From: Nostoc sp. UHCC 0870
GTDB lineage: Bacteria > Cyanobacteriota > Cyanobacteriia > Cyanobacteriales > Nostocaceae
Assembly: GCF_022063185.1 (NCBI RefSeq)
Contig: NZ_CP091913.1
Coordinates: 2,791,501 to 2,855,500 of the forward strand
Direction of reading: 5' to 3'
Length of the DNA: 64,000 nucleotides
Part shown: piece by piece, positions 1 through 8,463 of the stretch
Numbering within the stretch: position 1 is the first letter of the stretch
Layout of the letters: each line of letters starts with the position of its first letter
Translations under genes and position numbers: made by a program
The notes under the pieces: model-generated
What the model was told of the DNA's origin: nothing
The model's database searches: none
Seen by the model: the letters and a program-made list of their open reading frames with translations, nothing else

Positions 1-88
1 AGCAATCAGTATTGTGTTCATTATGTTGACAGCTTTTGGAGCCGGATATTTAATTGTACGCCCCCTCTTTGAACAGCAAAGTCGCTAG
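1..88 (+). CDS. C-terminal end of a membrane protein (partial)
   Basis: An open frame enters from the left edge and stops at TAG 86-88. The 28 visible residues form one hydrophobic segment (VFIMLTAFGAGYLIV) followed by a short polar tail ending QQSR. This looks like the last membrane helix of an integral membrane protein. The family cannot be named from so little sequence. The start lies outside the window. Confidence 0.5.
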   Translation, partial: AISIVFIMLTAFGAGYLIVRPLFEQQSR

Positions 89-294
89 TACCACTACGCA
101 AAAATAAAAAATTACACCCCAATACCCTATTTTCAAGCTAGAAGAGGATTTACTGCGATCGCACCTTGGGAAAACTTTGCAATTTCCTAATTTGGAAATC
201 TTAAATTAGTGTTTCCAAAAATAATAAGGATGAGGTAAGAAGTTGAAAAACCAATGCTTCATACCGCACCCCTATTTTTTTGATCTTCTTTAAA

Positions 295-366
<72 letters not shown>

Positions 367-518
367 ATGATTGCTCTCACGATTTACTATAGTAATGTAG
401 TCTTAAGGATTTGGCAAGTACTTTTAGAATTTTTTTTTCCTGCTCAACTTGGAGATTCTTCCCAGCCAAAACTTTCTCTAGAAAACGACTAGAGGCGGTG
501 GAATCGGACGCTCTTACT

Positions 519-1067
519 TTACAATCCCATCCGCAATTGAGCAAGCTTTTGTCTTGCTTGAGGATCAATACTACTAGCCAAAAATCTACTCTTAGATTGT
601 GTGCGTGGTTGAGACCTTTGTTTGACCCGACAAACAGTAGTTTGTACCTCCCCACACAATTGTAGTGCTGATAACCATTCAGCCCCATATCCCTGTACTG
701 TTAACTGTTGTGCGCGGTCTGATGTGGCAACAATTACACGAGAAATCCGAGTTTGTGAAAATTGAGGGCGCAAAGATGCACAGGTTTTTTCTATATAAGA
801 GTCTGCTGTTTGCCCGAAATCAGTGTAATGAACTGATAAAAACTCGGTGATCACTTCCCTATTACTAGAGGTATTTTGATAGTGGGCATCAAAAACTATT
901 TGAGTTTCATAACCTTGAAACGCGCTGTAACTTGTCATCGCTTCTACAAGTTCCCAGCGAGCCGCCTCTAGTCCAGCAGTATCACGGGTTTTTTTAAGGC
1001 AATGCCAAGCACCAATTATATTGTAGCCGTCTACTAACAAGACGGCTGGGGATAGGGAACGGGGCAT
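519..1067 (-). CDS. NYN/YacP-family endoribonuclease-like protein (Rae1-like)
   Basis: The 182-residue protein carries the PIN-like NYN signature: VDGYNII near residue 12, the acidic QTADSYIE segment near 86, and VATSDRAQQ near 112. This matches the YacP branch, whose Bacillus member Rae1 is a ribosome-associated mRNA endonuclease. By family it should be a metal-dependent RNA-cutting enzyme in the cytoplasm. The start is the ATG at 1067. The C-terminus is basic and glutamine-rich, which fits RNA contact. It lies between tRNA-Asn and an ABC ATPase gene. The specific substrate in cyanobacteria is not known to me. Confidence 0.8.
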   Translation of the reverse strand: MPRSLSPAVLLVDGYNIIGAWHCLKKTRDTAGLEAARWELVEAMTSYSAFQGYETQIVFDAHYQNTSSNREVITEFLSVHYTDFGQTADSYIEKTCASLRPQFSQTRISRVIVATSDRAQQLTVQGYGAEWLSALQLCGEVQTTVCRVKQRSQPRTQSKSRFLASSIDPQARQKLAQLRMGL

Positions 1068-1207
1068 GGTTTTTAATCACAATTTTCTAGAGTTAACAAG
1101 ATCCATTCATAACTTTTATAGTAATAGAAGTATTGCTTGTAACACTATGTTACAAAAAACAAAATAATGTGATTTAATTGCAAAGTTTGCCTAAAAAACC
1201 CTCTCAT

Positions 1208-1248
1208 AACAACGGCGATGCGTCTTTTAAGGGCGCGTCGCCGTTGTT
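1208..1248. repeat. Strong palindrome in a 304-bp gene-free gap
   Basis: Left arm 1208-1222 and right arm 1234-1248 pair over 14 of 15 bases around an 11-base loop. It sits between two minus-strand genes and lacks a clean T-tract on either strand, so it may be a REP-like palindrome rather than a terminator. The rest of 1068-1371 holds two repeat tracts (1264-1291, GGGGATT/GGGGACT type; 1335-1361, GAATTGC type) and a small hairpin, CCACCC...GGGTGG, at 1310-1327. Confidence 0.6.
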
Positions 1249-1371
1249 AGAAATTATTGATGAATGGGGATTGGGGACTGGGGATTGGGAAGAATTAGGG
1301 CAGTAAAAACCCCACCCCTTTTGGGTGGCTGAATTAATTGCGAATTGCGAATTGCGAATTGGTTTTATTCC

Positions 1372-2043
1372 CTATTCCCCATTTATATTCATCAACCTTT
1401 GTTTAAGACGCTGTGGTTCACCACTATCTATGAGTTGGCCTTTTTCTAGTAAGAAAGCACCATCACAGTAATTCAACTCGTCTAATCTGTGTGTCACCCA
1501 TAAGGCAGTAATACCTCTACTTTTCACTAGGTTGCGGACACTAGCCACTAAGTCCAATTGACTATCTGGATCAAGTAAAGCTGTGGGTTCATCTAATAAT
1601 AATATTTCACAATGACGAGCGATCGCACCTGCTATAGCTACCCGTTGTTTTTGTCCCCCACTGAGGGCATAAATTGGGCGTAGTTGAAAAGCACTCAAAT
1701 TTACTGCCCCTAATGCCTCTGTCACCCTTGCTCTCACCGCAGTTGTTGGCAGGTTTTCTTCTACTAAACCAAAAGCCACATCTGCACCAACAGTTGGCAT
1801 CACTAGTTGGTGGTCGGGATTTTGGAAGACAAAGCCAACAGGATGTAAAACCCCAATCTCTCCAGATTGGGGAGCTAACAGCCCCGCTAGCAAACGAAGT
1901 AATGTGGATTTACCACTGCCATTTGTACCCAACAGCATCCAAAATTCCCCTTTGGGTACTTCCAAAGAGCAAGATTGAATTGCTGTCTCACCATTAGGCC
2001 AACTGAACTGTAAATCTTTAACTAAAATGCCCGCTTCCGTCAT
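1372..2043 (-). CDS. ECF/CbiO-type ABC transporter ATP-binding protein
   Basis: This 223-residue ATPase powers uptake of a small substrate. All ABC motifs are visible: Walker A LGTNGSGKST near residue 38, Q-loop VFQNPDHQ near 73, signature LSGGQKQR near 128, Walker B ILLLDEPT near 147 and H-loop WVTHR near 182. The QNPDHQ Q-loop is typical of energy-coupling-factor (EcfA/CbiO) ATPases. No EcfT or substrate-binding S component is adjacent, so the subunits must be elsewhere and the substrate (metal or vitamin) cannot be told. A 90-aa gene starts 287 bp upstream and ends 14 bp before this start, so the two are probably co-transcribed. Confidence 0.85.
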   Translation of the reverse strand: MTEAGILVKDLQFSWPNGETAIQSCSLEVPKGEFWMLLGTNGSGKSTLLRLLAGLLAPQSGEIGVLHPVGFVFQNPDHQLVMPTVGADVAFGLVEENLPTTAVRARVTEALGAVNLSAFQLRPIYALSGGQKQRVAIAGAIARHCEILLLDEPTALLDPDSQLDLVASVRNLVKSRGITALWVTHRLDELNYCDGAFLLEKGQLIDSGEPQRLKQRLMNINGE

Positions 2044-2057
2044 GATTAAACCTTGGG

Positions 2058-2330
2058 TTATTCACCAGCTAAGGCAAAAAAGCCTGGGGCTCTACCACTG
2101 CTGGTGCTGACACCATCTTTTTCTGTAATCTGGACTCCAGTAATTTCAGTGGCACGAACAGCGATTTTCTTCTCTGTCTTGCCTTCACACTTAAGTTCTA
2201 CAATGTCAGGATTCCCAGAACGCATAGCCGCCAAGATTAGCTGATAAACGGCTTCAGCGTCTTCTGCTGTCTTACGTTGCACTGATGCGGGAAAAGGAGT
2301 ATTTCTGATGGTTAAGTCAATGGTAAACAT
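2058..2330 (-). CDS. Conserved small hypothetical protein upstream of the ABC ATPase
   Basis: A 90-residue soluble protein that I do not recognise as a named family. It is balanced in charge, has no signal peptide or membrane helix, and looks like a compact alpha/beta fold (FTIDLTIRNTPFP, EAVYQLILAAMRSG, VELKCEGKTEKKIAVRATEI). The C-terminal 20 residues are Ser/Gly/Ala-rich. It ends 14 bp before the ABC ATPase gene on the same strand, suggesting co-transcription. ATG at 2330 is preceded by no strong ribosome site. Confidence 0.6.
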   Translation of the reverse strand: MFTIDLTIRNTPFPASVQRKTAEDAEAVYQLILAAMRSGNPDIVELKCEGKTEKKIAVRATEITGVQITEKDGVSTSSGRAPGFFALAGE

Positions 2331-2373
2331 TTAGCAGTAACTACATATAACTGTAGGACTCATTTTAGCGTTA

Positions 2374-2405
2374 TGGGAATTGGGAATGGGGAATTGGGGA
2401 TTAGG
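2374..2405. repeat. GGGAATT/GGGGATT short tandem repeat tract (STRR)
   Basis: A degenerate run of seven-base units (GGGAATT, GGGAATG, GGGAATT, GGGGATT) in the 329-bp gap between the 90-aa gene and psbD. The same class recurs at 1264-1291, 13202-13243 and 55874-55916. Confidence 0.75.
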
Positions 2406-2566
2406 TATTTCCTCCCCTCTGCTTCTTTTTAACGTCTAGCCCCTAGTCTCTAGCTCAGATTTCTCATAATTTCTGTATCAAAAATAAAATTATTCCCATT
2501 AGCCACTGGAAAAATTAGCAATTTGCACCTAGAATTATTAGAGTCAGTAAAAAATTGTAAACTAGA

Positions 2567-2599
2567 TTGACAATCTGGTAACATTTCTGTTTGTAGATA
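2567..2599 (+). promoter_or_regulatory. Possible psbD promoter
   Basis: A consensus TTGACA lies at 2567-2572, 88 bases upstream of the psbD start, with a weak TAGATA at 2594-2599. The 21-base spacing is longer than usual, so the pairing is tentative. A second AT-rich candidate (TTATAA near 2633) would leave almost no leader. Confidence 0.3.
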
Positions 2600-2659
2600 G
2601 CTAAATCAAGCAAGTCTACAAAAAACCTCGTACTTATAAAGATTTGGAGATTTGTTTTC

Positions 2660-3715
2660 ATGACCATCGCAGTAGGACGCGCCCCCAGTAGAGGGTGGTT
2701 TGACGTACTAGACGACTGGTTAAAGCGCGATCGCTTCGTGTTCGTAGGTTGGTCAGGAATATTATTATTCCCCTGCGCCTTCCTAGCACTAGGCGGTTGG
2801 CTAACCGGCACAACCTTCGTCACCTCCTGGTACACCCACGGACTAGCCTCATCCTACCTAGAAGGGGCAAACTTCCTGACAGTAGCAGTATCTAGCCCCG
2901 CCGACAGCATGGGACATTCCCTATTGTTGTTGTGGGGACCAGAAGCACAAGGCGACTTCACTCGTTGGTGTCAACTAGGTGGATTTTGGCCTTTCGTAGC
3001 ACTGCACGGAGCATTTGGCTTAATCGGCTTCATGCTACGTCAATTTGAGATTGCGCGTCTAGTAGGCATCCGTCCTTACAACGCCCTAGCATTCTCAGGC
3101 CCCATCGCGGTATTCGTCAGCGTCTTCTTGATGTACCCCTTGGGACAATCTTCTTGGTTCTTCGCACCCAGTTTTGGTGTAGCAGCAATTTTCCGCTTCT
3201 TACTATTCCTCCAAGGTTTCCATAACTGGACACTCAACCCCTTCCACATGATGGGAGTAGCAGGGATATTAGGTGGAGCATTATTGTGTGCCATCCACGG
3301 TGCAACCGTAGAAAACACCTTATTTGAAGACGGCGAAGGCTCAAACACCTTCCCCGCATTCAACCCCACCCAAGCTGAAGAAACCTACTCAATGGTGACA
3401 GCAAACCGTTTCTGGTCACAGATTTTCGGGATTGCATTCTCCAACAAACGCTGGTTGCACTTCTTCATGTTGTTTGTGCCAGTAACTGGTCTGTGGATGA
3501 GTTCTGTCGGAATTGTGGGTTTAGCCCTCAACCTGCGGGCTTATGACTTCGTATCGCAAGAATTACGCGCTGCGGAAGACCCAGAATTTGAAACCTTCTA
3601 TACCAAGAACATTTTGTTGAATGAGGGTATCCGCGCTTGGATGGCCCCTCAAGATCAGCCTCACGAAAAATTTGTGTTCCCCGAAGAAGTCCTACCTCGC
3701 GGTAACGCACTCTAA
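2660..3715 (+). CDS. psbD: Photosystem II D2 reaction-centre protein
   Basis: The 351-residue protein is the D2 subunit, which with D1 binds the reaction-centre chlorophylls, pheophytin, QA and the non-haem iron in the thylakoid. The start MTIAVGRAP, the membrane segment [18 protein letters not shown], and the C-terminal [14 protein letters not shown] are diagnostic, and the length is the family standard. No psbC follows, whereas psbD normally overlaps psbC. This is therefore a stand-alone second copy, as several cyanobacteria carry. Base composition is more C-rich than its neighbours, as expected for a highly expressed photosystem gene. A strong terminator follows at 3758-3785. Confidence 0.98.
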   Translation: MTIAVGRAPSRGWFDVLDDWLKRDRFVFVGWSGILLFPCAFLALGGWLTGTTFVTSWYTHGLASSYLEGANFLTVAVSSPADSMGHSLLLLWGPEAQGDFTRWCQLGGFWPFVALHGAFGLIGFMLRQFEIARLVGIRPYNALAFSGPIAVFVSVFLMYPLGQSSWFFAPSFGVAAIFRFLLFLQGFHNWTLNPFHMMGVAGILGGALLCAIHGATVENTLFEDGEGSNTFPAFNPTQAEETYSMVTANRFWSQIFGIAFSNKRWLHFFMLFVPVTGLWMSSVGIVGLALNLRAYDFVSQELRAAEDPEFETFYTKNILLNEGIRAWMAPQDQPHEKFVFPEEVLPRGNAL

Positions 3716-3757
3716 TCGTGGTGAGTTAACATTCGTCTTTTGTCTGAATTTTCATAG

Positions 3758-3785
3758 CCTCCGCATTTTAGCGGAGGTTTTTTTT
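3758..3785 (+). terminator. psbD intrinsic terminator
   Basis: Perfect 7-bp stem CCTCCGC/GCGGAGG with a 6-base loop, followed by eight T residues. It lies 43 bases after the psbD stop, so psbD is monocistronic. Confidence 0.9.
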
Positions 3786-3814
3786 GATCAAGGGCGAGAA
3801 TCTCAGAATTGATA

Positions 3815-3823
3815 TGCTATAGT
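3815..3823 (+). promoter_or_regulatory. Extended -10 promoter of the structured element
   Basis: TGCTATAGT matches an extended -10 (TGn plus TATAGT at 3818-3823). It would start a transcript near 3830, just ahead of the structured RNA/leader ORF. No good -35 is seen, which is common with an extended -10. Confidence 0.45.
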
Positions 3824-3902
3824 AATCGAAGGTTAACGCCCAGAGATTTATTCTCTGCCTTTTTGAGACTTAGACCGATTAGGCAATAAGGAGGTGATGC
3901 CC

Positions 3903-3974
3903 ATGATAGAAAGTAGTAAACGCGTGGGTCATCAGGTTGCAGTTAGCCGGCTGTGTGCCGGGGCTGTTCTCTAA
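3903..3974 (+). CDS. 23-aa leader-peptide candidate inside the structured element
   Basis: ATG at 3903 is preceded at 8 bases by AAGGAGG, within AAGGAGGTGATGCC at 3888-3901, which is an almost full-length complement of the 16S rRNA 3' end. The peptide has 23 residues and ends SRLCAGAVL. The middle codons (His10-Ala13) form one strand of the long-range helix with 4057-4072, so a translating ribosome would open that helix. This is what a translation-sensing attenuator looks like, but the element could equally be a non-coding RNA with a fortuitous ORF. The single Cys near the C-terminus might be the sensed residue; that is speculation. Confidence 0.45.
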   Translation: MIESSKRVGHQVAVSRLCAGAVL

Positions 3975-4078
3975 AAGTTAGCCTTAGTCTGCTAGTCAGA
4001 CTAAGTAAGCTACTAGTAGCTAGGCTAAAGCACGGAGTTCCTTCCGGCAGTCTGGTTGCAACCTGAAGACCCGCTAGA

Positions 4079-4129
4079 CCGCTCTGATATAGATCAACTG
4101 ATCTAACATCAGAGCGGATAGTTTTTTTT
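4079..4129 (+). terminator. Terminator at the end of the structured element
   Basis: Ten-base perfect outer stem (4079-4088 with 4108-4117) with an inner AGATC/GATCT hairpin, then TAGTTTTTTTT. It lies about 75 bases before the pterin dehydratase start, so that gene either has its own promoter or is expressed by read-through. Confidence 0.85.
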
Positions 4130-4204
4130 ATAGGTATTCTAAAATTTATATAAGCTTTTTGACTTTTGACTTCCGCCTTCACGGCGGTACTATGGGTTTT
4201 TGAT

Positions 4205-4486
4205 ATGGCGCAACTACTAACTGATGCAGAAATTCAAACGCAAGCCAGCAGCCTTTCAGGTTGGACAGTAGAAAGTTCTACCTTACAAACTACCCGCAAA
4301 TTTAAAGACTTTGTGGCAGCGATCGCATTTGTTAATAAGCTGGTAGAACCTGCGGAGTCAGCCGGACACCATCCAGACATACAGATTTCTTATAACAAAG
4401 TGCAAATTACATTAACAACACATGATGCAGGTGGCTTGACACAAAAGGATTTTGATTTGGCCGGAGTAATTTCTGGGATTAGTTAA
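4205..4486 (+). CDS. Pterin-4a-carbinolamine dehydratase
   Basis: The 93-residue protein converts 4a-hydroxytetrahydropterin to the quinonoid dihydropterin and water. The family signature is clear: GWTV near residue 18, then AGHHPDI with the catalytic His pair near 52, then the TTHDAGGLTQKDFDLA segment. I chose ATG at 4205 rather than the upstream in-frame 4166 because family members begin MAxLLTDAEI. Small, soluble and cytoplasmic. It follows the structured element and ends in its own terminator. Confidence 0.93.
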   Translation: MAQLLTDAEIQTQASSLSGWTVESSTLQTTRKFKDFVAAIAFVNKLVEPAESAGHHPDIQISYNKVQITLTTHDAGGLTQKDFDLAGVISGIS

Positions 4487-4534
4487 ATGCTTTTATAGAA
4501 GCCAATTCAAGGCTGAGGCGAACTAAAAATTTGC

Positions 4535-4573
4535 AGAGAGTAGGGAACTTTTGAAACCCTACTCTCTCTTTTT
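4535..4573 (+). terminator. Intrinsic terminator after the pterin dehydratase
   Basis: Eleven-base perfect stem AGAGAGTAGGG/CCCTACTCTCT (4535-4545 with 4557-4567) followed by a T-run. The remaining gap to the porin (4574-4853) has an AT-rich region with no further signal I can name. Confidence 0.9.
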
Positions 4574-4853
4574 TTATATAAGTGATTAGGTGTGACAGTT
4601 AATGAGGCGATCGCTTATCTCTTGCCATGTAGCTCAAATACTCTATAATAATAAGCTATATAGTTATGTTTTTGCGTGAGTTGATCACATGAATTTTTAA
4701 CAATTAAGTTAATCAGTTATTAGCTTTGCAAAAACTAAAATTGTGGTAGTGGCAACTACGCCTCATCGACAGATTGGAATAAAATGTCGCGTATTTGAGA
4801 ATTAAGTGCAGCGAAAACAATTATCTATACAAGGTGTGAGGAGAAAAGTAAAA

Positions 4854-6611
4854 ATGTCTAATCTATTGTGGAAATCCCTAGTGGTTAGCCCTGCGGTATT
4901 AGGAGCAACACTGTTAGTTTCTTCAACAGCGATCGCAGCCCCCAGTACAACCACAGAAGTACCAGCAACTGTAGTCCCAACAACTGAAGTAGCAACCACA
5001 GAAACCAAGGTGTCTGAAGTTGCTCCAGAGCCAGTAATTGTGGCTCAATCAGCCCCAATGGCTGAAGATACAAAAGTAATAAACCAAGTTAACCTTTATA
5101 GTAACGAAGGCAGAGCTAACAATTCTCAGTCCCAAGTTACATCAGTTTCTCAGTTCTCCGACGTACAACCAACCGATTGGGCATTCCAAGCATTGCAGTC
5201 CTTGGTTGAGCGTTACGGTTGTATTGCTGGTTATCCCAACGGCACATATCGCGGTAACAGAGCTTTAACCCGTTATGAATTTGCCGCAGGTTTGAACGCC
5301 TGTTTGGATCGGGTCAACGAACTGATTGCTACAGCAACAGCTGACTTAGTAACTAAAGAAGATTTAGCTACCCTACAACGCCTGCAAGAAGAATTTTCTG
5401 CTGAACTAGCAACCTTGCGTGGTCGTGTAGATGCCTTAGAAGCACGGACTGCGGAATTGGAAGCCAACCAATTCTCCACCACCACCAAACTTGCCGGTGA
5501 AGCTATTTTTGCGGTGAGTGATGTGTTTGGCGACCAAGCCGGAGACAATAATAACACCGTCTTCCAAAACAGAGTCCGTCTCAGCTTAAACACCAGCTTC
5601 ACAGGTAGAGACCTGTTAACCACCCGTCTAGCGGCTGGTAATGCTAATGCTTTTGACCTCAATGGTACTGGTGGTGACGGCATACAAACCAGTGGTGAAG
5701 GCACACAAACATTCCAAGTTGGTAGCACTGGTAACAACAATGTAACCATAGATCGACTGACCTATGAAGCACCCGTAGGGCCTGCTCAAGTTTACTTGGC
5801 TGCTGCTGGTGGACGACACAGCCATTATGCTGCTGTTAACAACCCCTACTTCTTTGACAAAACAGATGGTGGTAACGGTGCGTTATCTACCTTCTCTTCG
5901 GAAAGCCCCATCTATCGGATTGGCGGTGGTGCTGGTATAGCTGTCAACCTACCCTTTGGTAGAGGTGGCGGTATCCTCAGACCAAGTTCCCTAACTGTAG
6001 GTTATTTAGGTTCTGAAGCTAATGATCCTGGTACTGGTTCAGGTATCTTTAACGGTAACTATGCCGCATTAGGTCAGTTGAACTTTAGTGTAGGCGATCG
6101 CATAGCGTTAGCTGCAACTTACGTTCACGGTTACAGTGGTACAGGAACTAATCTATTTGCCAATGAAGATGGCAACGTCTTAGTAGGTACTCCGCTAGCT
6201 AACCGCGCCATTAATCCAATTGCTGCATCCTCCAGCAACTCCTACGGTTTATCAGCAGCCTTTAGACCTAGTGATAAATTATCATTTAGTGGCTTTGTTT
6301 CTTATACCGATGTTACAGGCTTTGGCATTGGTGATGATAGAGAAGTTTGGTCTTATGGTGTGGGCGTAGCATTACCTGACTTTGGTAAGCAAGGTAACGT
6401 ATTAGGTATTTTTGCAGGCGCACAACCCTACGCTCGTGGTGTTGTAGCTGGTTCTAACGATATTCCCTACCAAGTTGAAGGTTTCTACAAGTACCGCGTA
6501 TCTGACAACATTTCCATCACCCCTGGTGTCATCTGGTTGACCAATATTAATCAAAATGGCAACAACGATGATGCGATTATCGGTACTCTAAGAACTACTT
6601 TCACCTTCTAG
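4854..6611 (+). CDS. SLH-domain OprB-type outer-membrane porin
   Basis: The 585-residue protein has a signal peptide (residues 1-29, ending SSTAIAA), a Thr/Val-rich linker, one SLH domain from about residue 101 (FSDVQPTDWAFQALQSL, then RALTRYEFAAGLNACLDR), a coiled coil (about 165-200) and a long beta-barrel region ending in the aromatic TTFTF. This is the standard cyanobacterial porin layout: SLH binds the peptidoglycan layer and the barrel sits in the outer membrane and passes small solutes or ions. I chose ATG 4854 because it follows AGGAGA and begins directly at the signal peptide; an in-frame GTG lies at 4806. A terminator follows at 6646. Confidence 0.93.
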   Translation: MSNLLWKSLVVSPAVLGATLLVSSTAIAAPSTTTEVPATVVPTTEVATTETKVSEVAPEPVIVAQSAPMAEDTKVINQVNLYSNEGRANNSQSQVTSVSQFSDVQPTDWAFQALQSLVERYGCIAGYPNGTYRGNRALTRYEFAAGLNACLDRVNELIATATADLVTKEDLATLQRLQEEFSAELATLRGRVDALEARTAELEANQFSTTTKLAGEAIFAVSDVFGDQAGDNNNTVFQNRVRLSLNTSFTGRDLLTTRLAAGNANAFDLNGTGGDGIQTSGEGTQTFQVGSTGNNNVTIDRLTYEAPVGPAQVYLAAAGGRHSHYAAVNNPYFFDKTDGGNGALSTFSSESPIYRIGGGAGIAVNLPFGRGGGILRPSSLTVGYLGSEANDPGTGSGIFNGNYAALGQLNFSVGDRIALAATYVHGYSGTGTNLFANEDGNVLVGTPLANRAINPIAASSSNSYGLSAAFRPSDKLSFSGFVSYTDVTGFGIGDDREVWSYGVGVALPDFGKQGNVLGIFAGAQPYARGVVAGSNDIPYQVEGFYKYRVSDNISITPGVIWLTNINQNGNNDDAIIGTLRTTFTF

Positions 6612-6645
6612 AGCATTCCGAATCGGTTCAACATTTTAAACATAA

Positions 6646-6675
6646 AAACCCTGCTTTAAAGCGGGGTTTTTTTAT
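6646..6675 (+). terminator. Porin gene terminator
   Basis: ACCCTGCTTTAAAGCGGGGT forms a stem with one mismatch followed by T7. The rest of the gap to 6940 contains a fragment of the GGACTgAAGTCC/TACTACGAAC repeat (about 6746-6780) and a TATACT box at 6861-6866 that could serve the next gene. Confidence 0.85.
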
Positions 6676-6940
6676 GTTTAACTACTTATTGTATATAAAA
6701 ATGCCGAAAATCCTTAAAAAACAGCAATATAGTTGTAATTTTCGGTCGAATCAGGACTGAAGTCCTTACTACGAACTATAGGACTCATATCAATACTGCT
6801 TGGTTAAGGCCAAAAAATCACGAATTAGCATAAGACAGAAACCCTAGTGGTGAACCGGAGTATACTAGAGAAGGTTAAACATAACGTGAAAAGTCAGGTC
6901 AACTCTCTCATAATTTCATTCATCACTTAATTTTTTGCTT

Positions 6941-7378
6941 GTGGAAATATCGTGTAAATCAGAATACGCAATTCTTGCCTTATTAGAGATGGCAACTTAT
7001 TACGAAAGCGGCGAACCCATGCAAATTCGACAAATCGCCGCCCAGCAAAAAATCCCTGATCGTTATTTGGAGCAGTTGCTGGCGACCTTAAGGCGTGGAG
7101 GGATACTCAAAAGCCAACGCGGGTCAAAAGGGGGCTATTTTTTAGCGCGAGAACCTCGCAAAATCAACTTGCTGGAAATATTAGAATGTTTGGAAGGGTT
7201 AGATGTGAGGACGGGTGAAGATAATGACAATTCGAAGACTTTAGACGGTGCAGTGATAGAAGACATTTGGCAAGAAGCTTGTCAAGCTGCTAATTCTGTG
7301 TTGCAAAATTACACCCTTCAGGATCTTTGCGAAAAAAGAGATTCGCGGCGGCAGTTGGATATTATGTACTACATTTAG
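6941..7378 (+). CDS. Rrf2-family transcriptional regulator, CymR-like
   Basis: The 145-residue protein begins MEISCKSEYAILALLEMA, the standard Rrf2 winged-helix start, with IRQIAAQQKIPDRYLEQLL as the recognition helix region and RGSKGGYFLA as the wing. I chose GTG at 6941 to match the family; a TTG lies two codons upstream. The spaced three-Cys cluster of Fe-S members such as IscR is missing, so it probably binds no cluster. It lies 108 bp upstream of cysK on the same strand, mirroring Bacillus CymR, which represses sulfur genes and uses CysK as co-repressor. A similar role here is inference. Confidence 0.88.
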   Translation: MEISCKSEYAILALLEMATYYESGEPMQIRQIAAQQKIPDRYLEQLLATLRRGGILKSQRGSKGGYFLAREPRKINLLEILECLEGLDVRTGEDNDNSKTLDGAVIEDIWQEACQAANSVLQNYTLQDLCEKRDSRRQLDIMYYI

Positions 7379-7485
7379 TCCATAGTTATTGGTCATTAGT
7401 CAATCGTAAAGAAAGCTGTGGACTCTAGACTATAAACGCTGAGATTATGGATAAATGATTAATAAATAATGGATAAGGAAAAAAT

Positions 7486-8448
7486 ATGCGGATTGCTAAT
7501 AACATTACAGAATTGATTGGTCGGACACCTTTAGTGCAGTTGAATCGCATTCCCCAAGCTGAGGGATGTGTGGCACAAATTTTAGTCAAACTGGAAAGCA
7601 TGAACCCGTCGTCATCCGTGAAAGACAGAATTGGCGTGAGTATGATTAATGATGCCGAAGAGGAAGGGTTAATTGCTCCTGGAAAGACAGTATTGGTAGA
7701 ACCCACATCGGGAAATACAGGTATTGCATTAGCGATGGCTGCTGCTGCTAAGGGTTATCGCTTAATTTTAACTATGCCGGAGACTATGAGTGGTGAACGG
7801 CGGGCAATGTTGCGGGCTTTTGGTGCAGAATTGGAACTTACCCCAGGAATGGAAGGGATGAGTGGGGCAATTCGCCGGGCGCAGGAGATAGTTAATACTA
7901 CGCCCCATGCTTATATGTTGCAGCAGTTCCGCAACCCAGCCAACGTGAAAATACATCGGGAAACTACAGCCGAAGAAATTTGGCAAGATACCGACGGACA
8001 GGTAGATATGATTGTGGCAGGGGTGGGTACAGGTGGTACGATCACAGGTGTAGCGGAAGTGCTGAAAAGTCGTAAACCTAGCTTTCAAGCGATCGCAGTT
8101 GAACCAACCAACAGCCCAGTTTTATCAGGCGGTAAACCAGGCCCCCATAAAATCCAAGGTATTGGTGCGGGGTTTATTCCCCAGGTACTGAAGGTAGACT
8201 TAATTGATGAAGTGATTACAGTCAGTGATGAAGAAGCGATCGCTTATAGTCGGCGTTTAGCCAGAGAAGAAGGGCTATTATCTGGAATTTCTAGTGGTGC
8301 AGCTTTATGTGCTGCTGTTCGTGTAGCCCAACGCCCAGAAAATGCGGGACGCTTAATCGTGATGATTCAGCCCAGTTTTGGCGAAAGATATTTGAGTACG
8401 CCGTTATTCCAAGACCTAGAGGCTAAGGTAGCCACTAGCGTCAGCTAA
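7486..8448 (+). CDS. cysK: Cysteine synthase A (O-acetylserine sulfhydrylase)
   Basis: The 320-residue PLP enzyme makes cysteine from O-acetylserine and sulfide. Key features: [16 protein letters not shown] at the start, PLP lysine K46 in PSSSVKDR, the substrate loop TSGNTG at 74-79, the phosphate-binding [11 protein letters not shown] near 180, and SGISSGAA near 265. The length fits the A-type enzyme. The upstream Rrf2 gene and the enzyme are likely regulated together. ATG follows AAGGAAAAAAT, an acceptable ribosome site. Confidence 0.95.
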   Translation: MRIANNITELIGRTPLVQLNRIPQAEGCVAQILVKLESMNPSSSVKDRIGVSMINDAEEEGLIAPGKTVLVEPTSGNTGIALAMAAAAKGYRLILTMPETMSGERRAMLRAFGAELELTPGMEGMSGAIRRAQEIVNTTPHAYMLQQFRNPANVKIHRETTAEEIWQDTDGQVDMIVAGVGTGGTITGVAEVLKSRKPSFQAIAVEPTNSPVLSGGKPGPHKIQGIGAGFIPQVLKVDLIDEVITVSDEEAIAYSRRLAREEGLLSGISSGAALCAAVRVAQRPENAGRLIVMIQPSFGERYLSTPLFQDLEAKVATSVS

Positions 8449-8463
8449 CAATCAAGTGGATGA

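Larger units (their letters stand above)
3830..4129 (+). ncRNA. Structured RNA or leader element with its own terminator, function unknown
   Basis: Several helices can be drawn. A long-range stem pairs 3926-3941 (gggtcatcaggttgca) with 4057-4072 in 15 of 16 positions. Inside it sit hairpin CCGGC/GCCGG (3947-3961) and a three-way unit closed by TTAGCCT/AGGCTAA (3978-3984 with 4022-4028) that holds stems 3985-3991/3997-4003 and palindrome GCTACTAGTAGC (4009-4020). It ends in a terminator, CCGCTCTGAT/ATCAGAGCGG (4079-4117), with a T-run at 4122-4129. An upstream CAGAGA/TCTCTG hairpin followed by CTTTTTG (3841-3864) could be an early terminator. It does not match tmRNA, RNase P RNA, SRP RNA, 6S RNA or any riboswitch I can recall. 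Confidence 0.6.

Noticed and set aside
377..688. 103-codon frame on the minus strand
   Set aside because: It overlaps the YacP-like gene in another frame and has no family-like features or ribosome site.
3830..4129. Structured element as tmRNA, RNase P RNA, SRP RNA or a cobalamin riboswitch
   Set aside because: The tag peptide, conserved core boxes and sequence signatures of these RNAs are missing.
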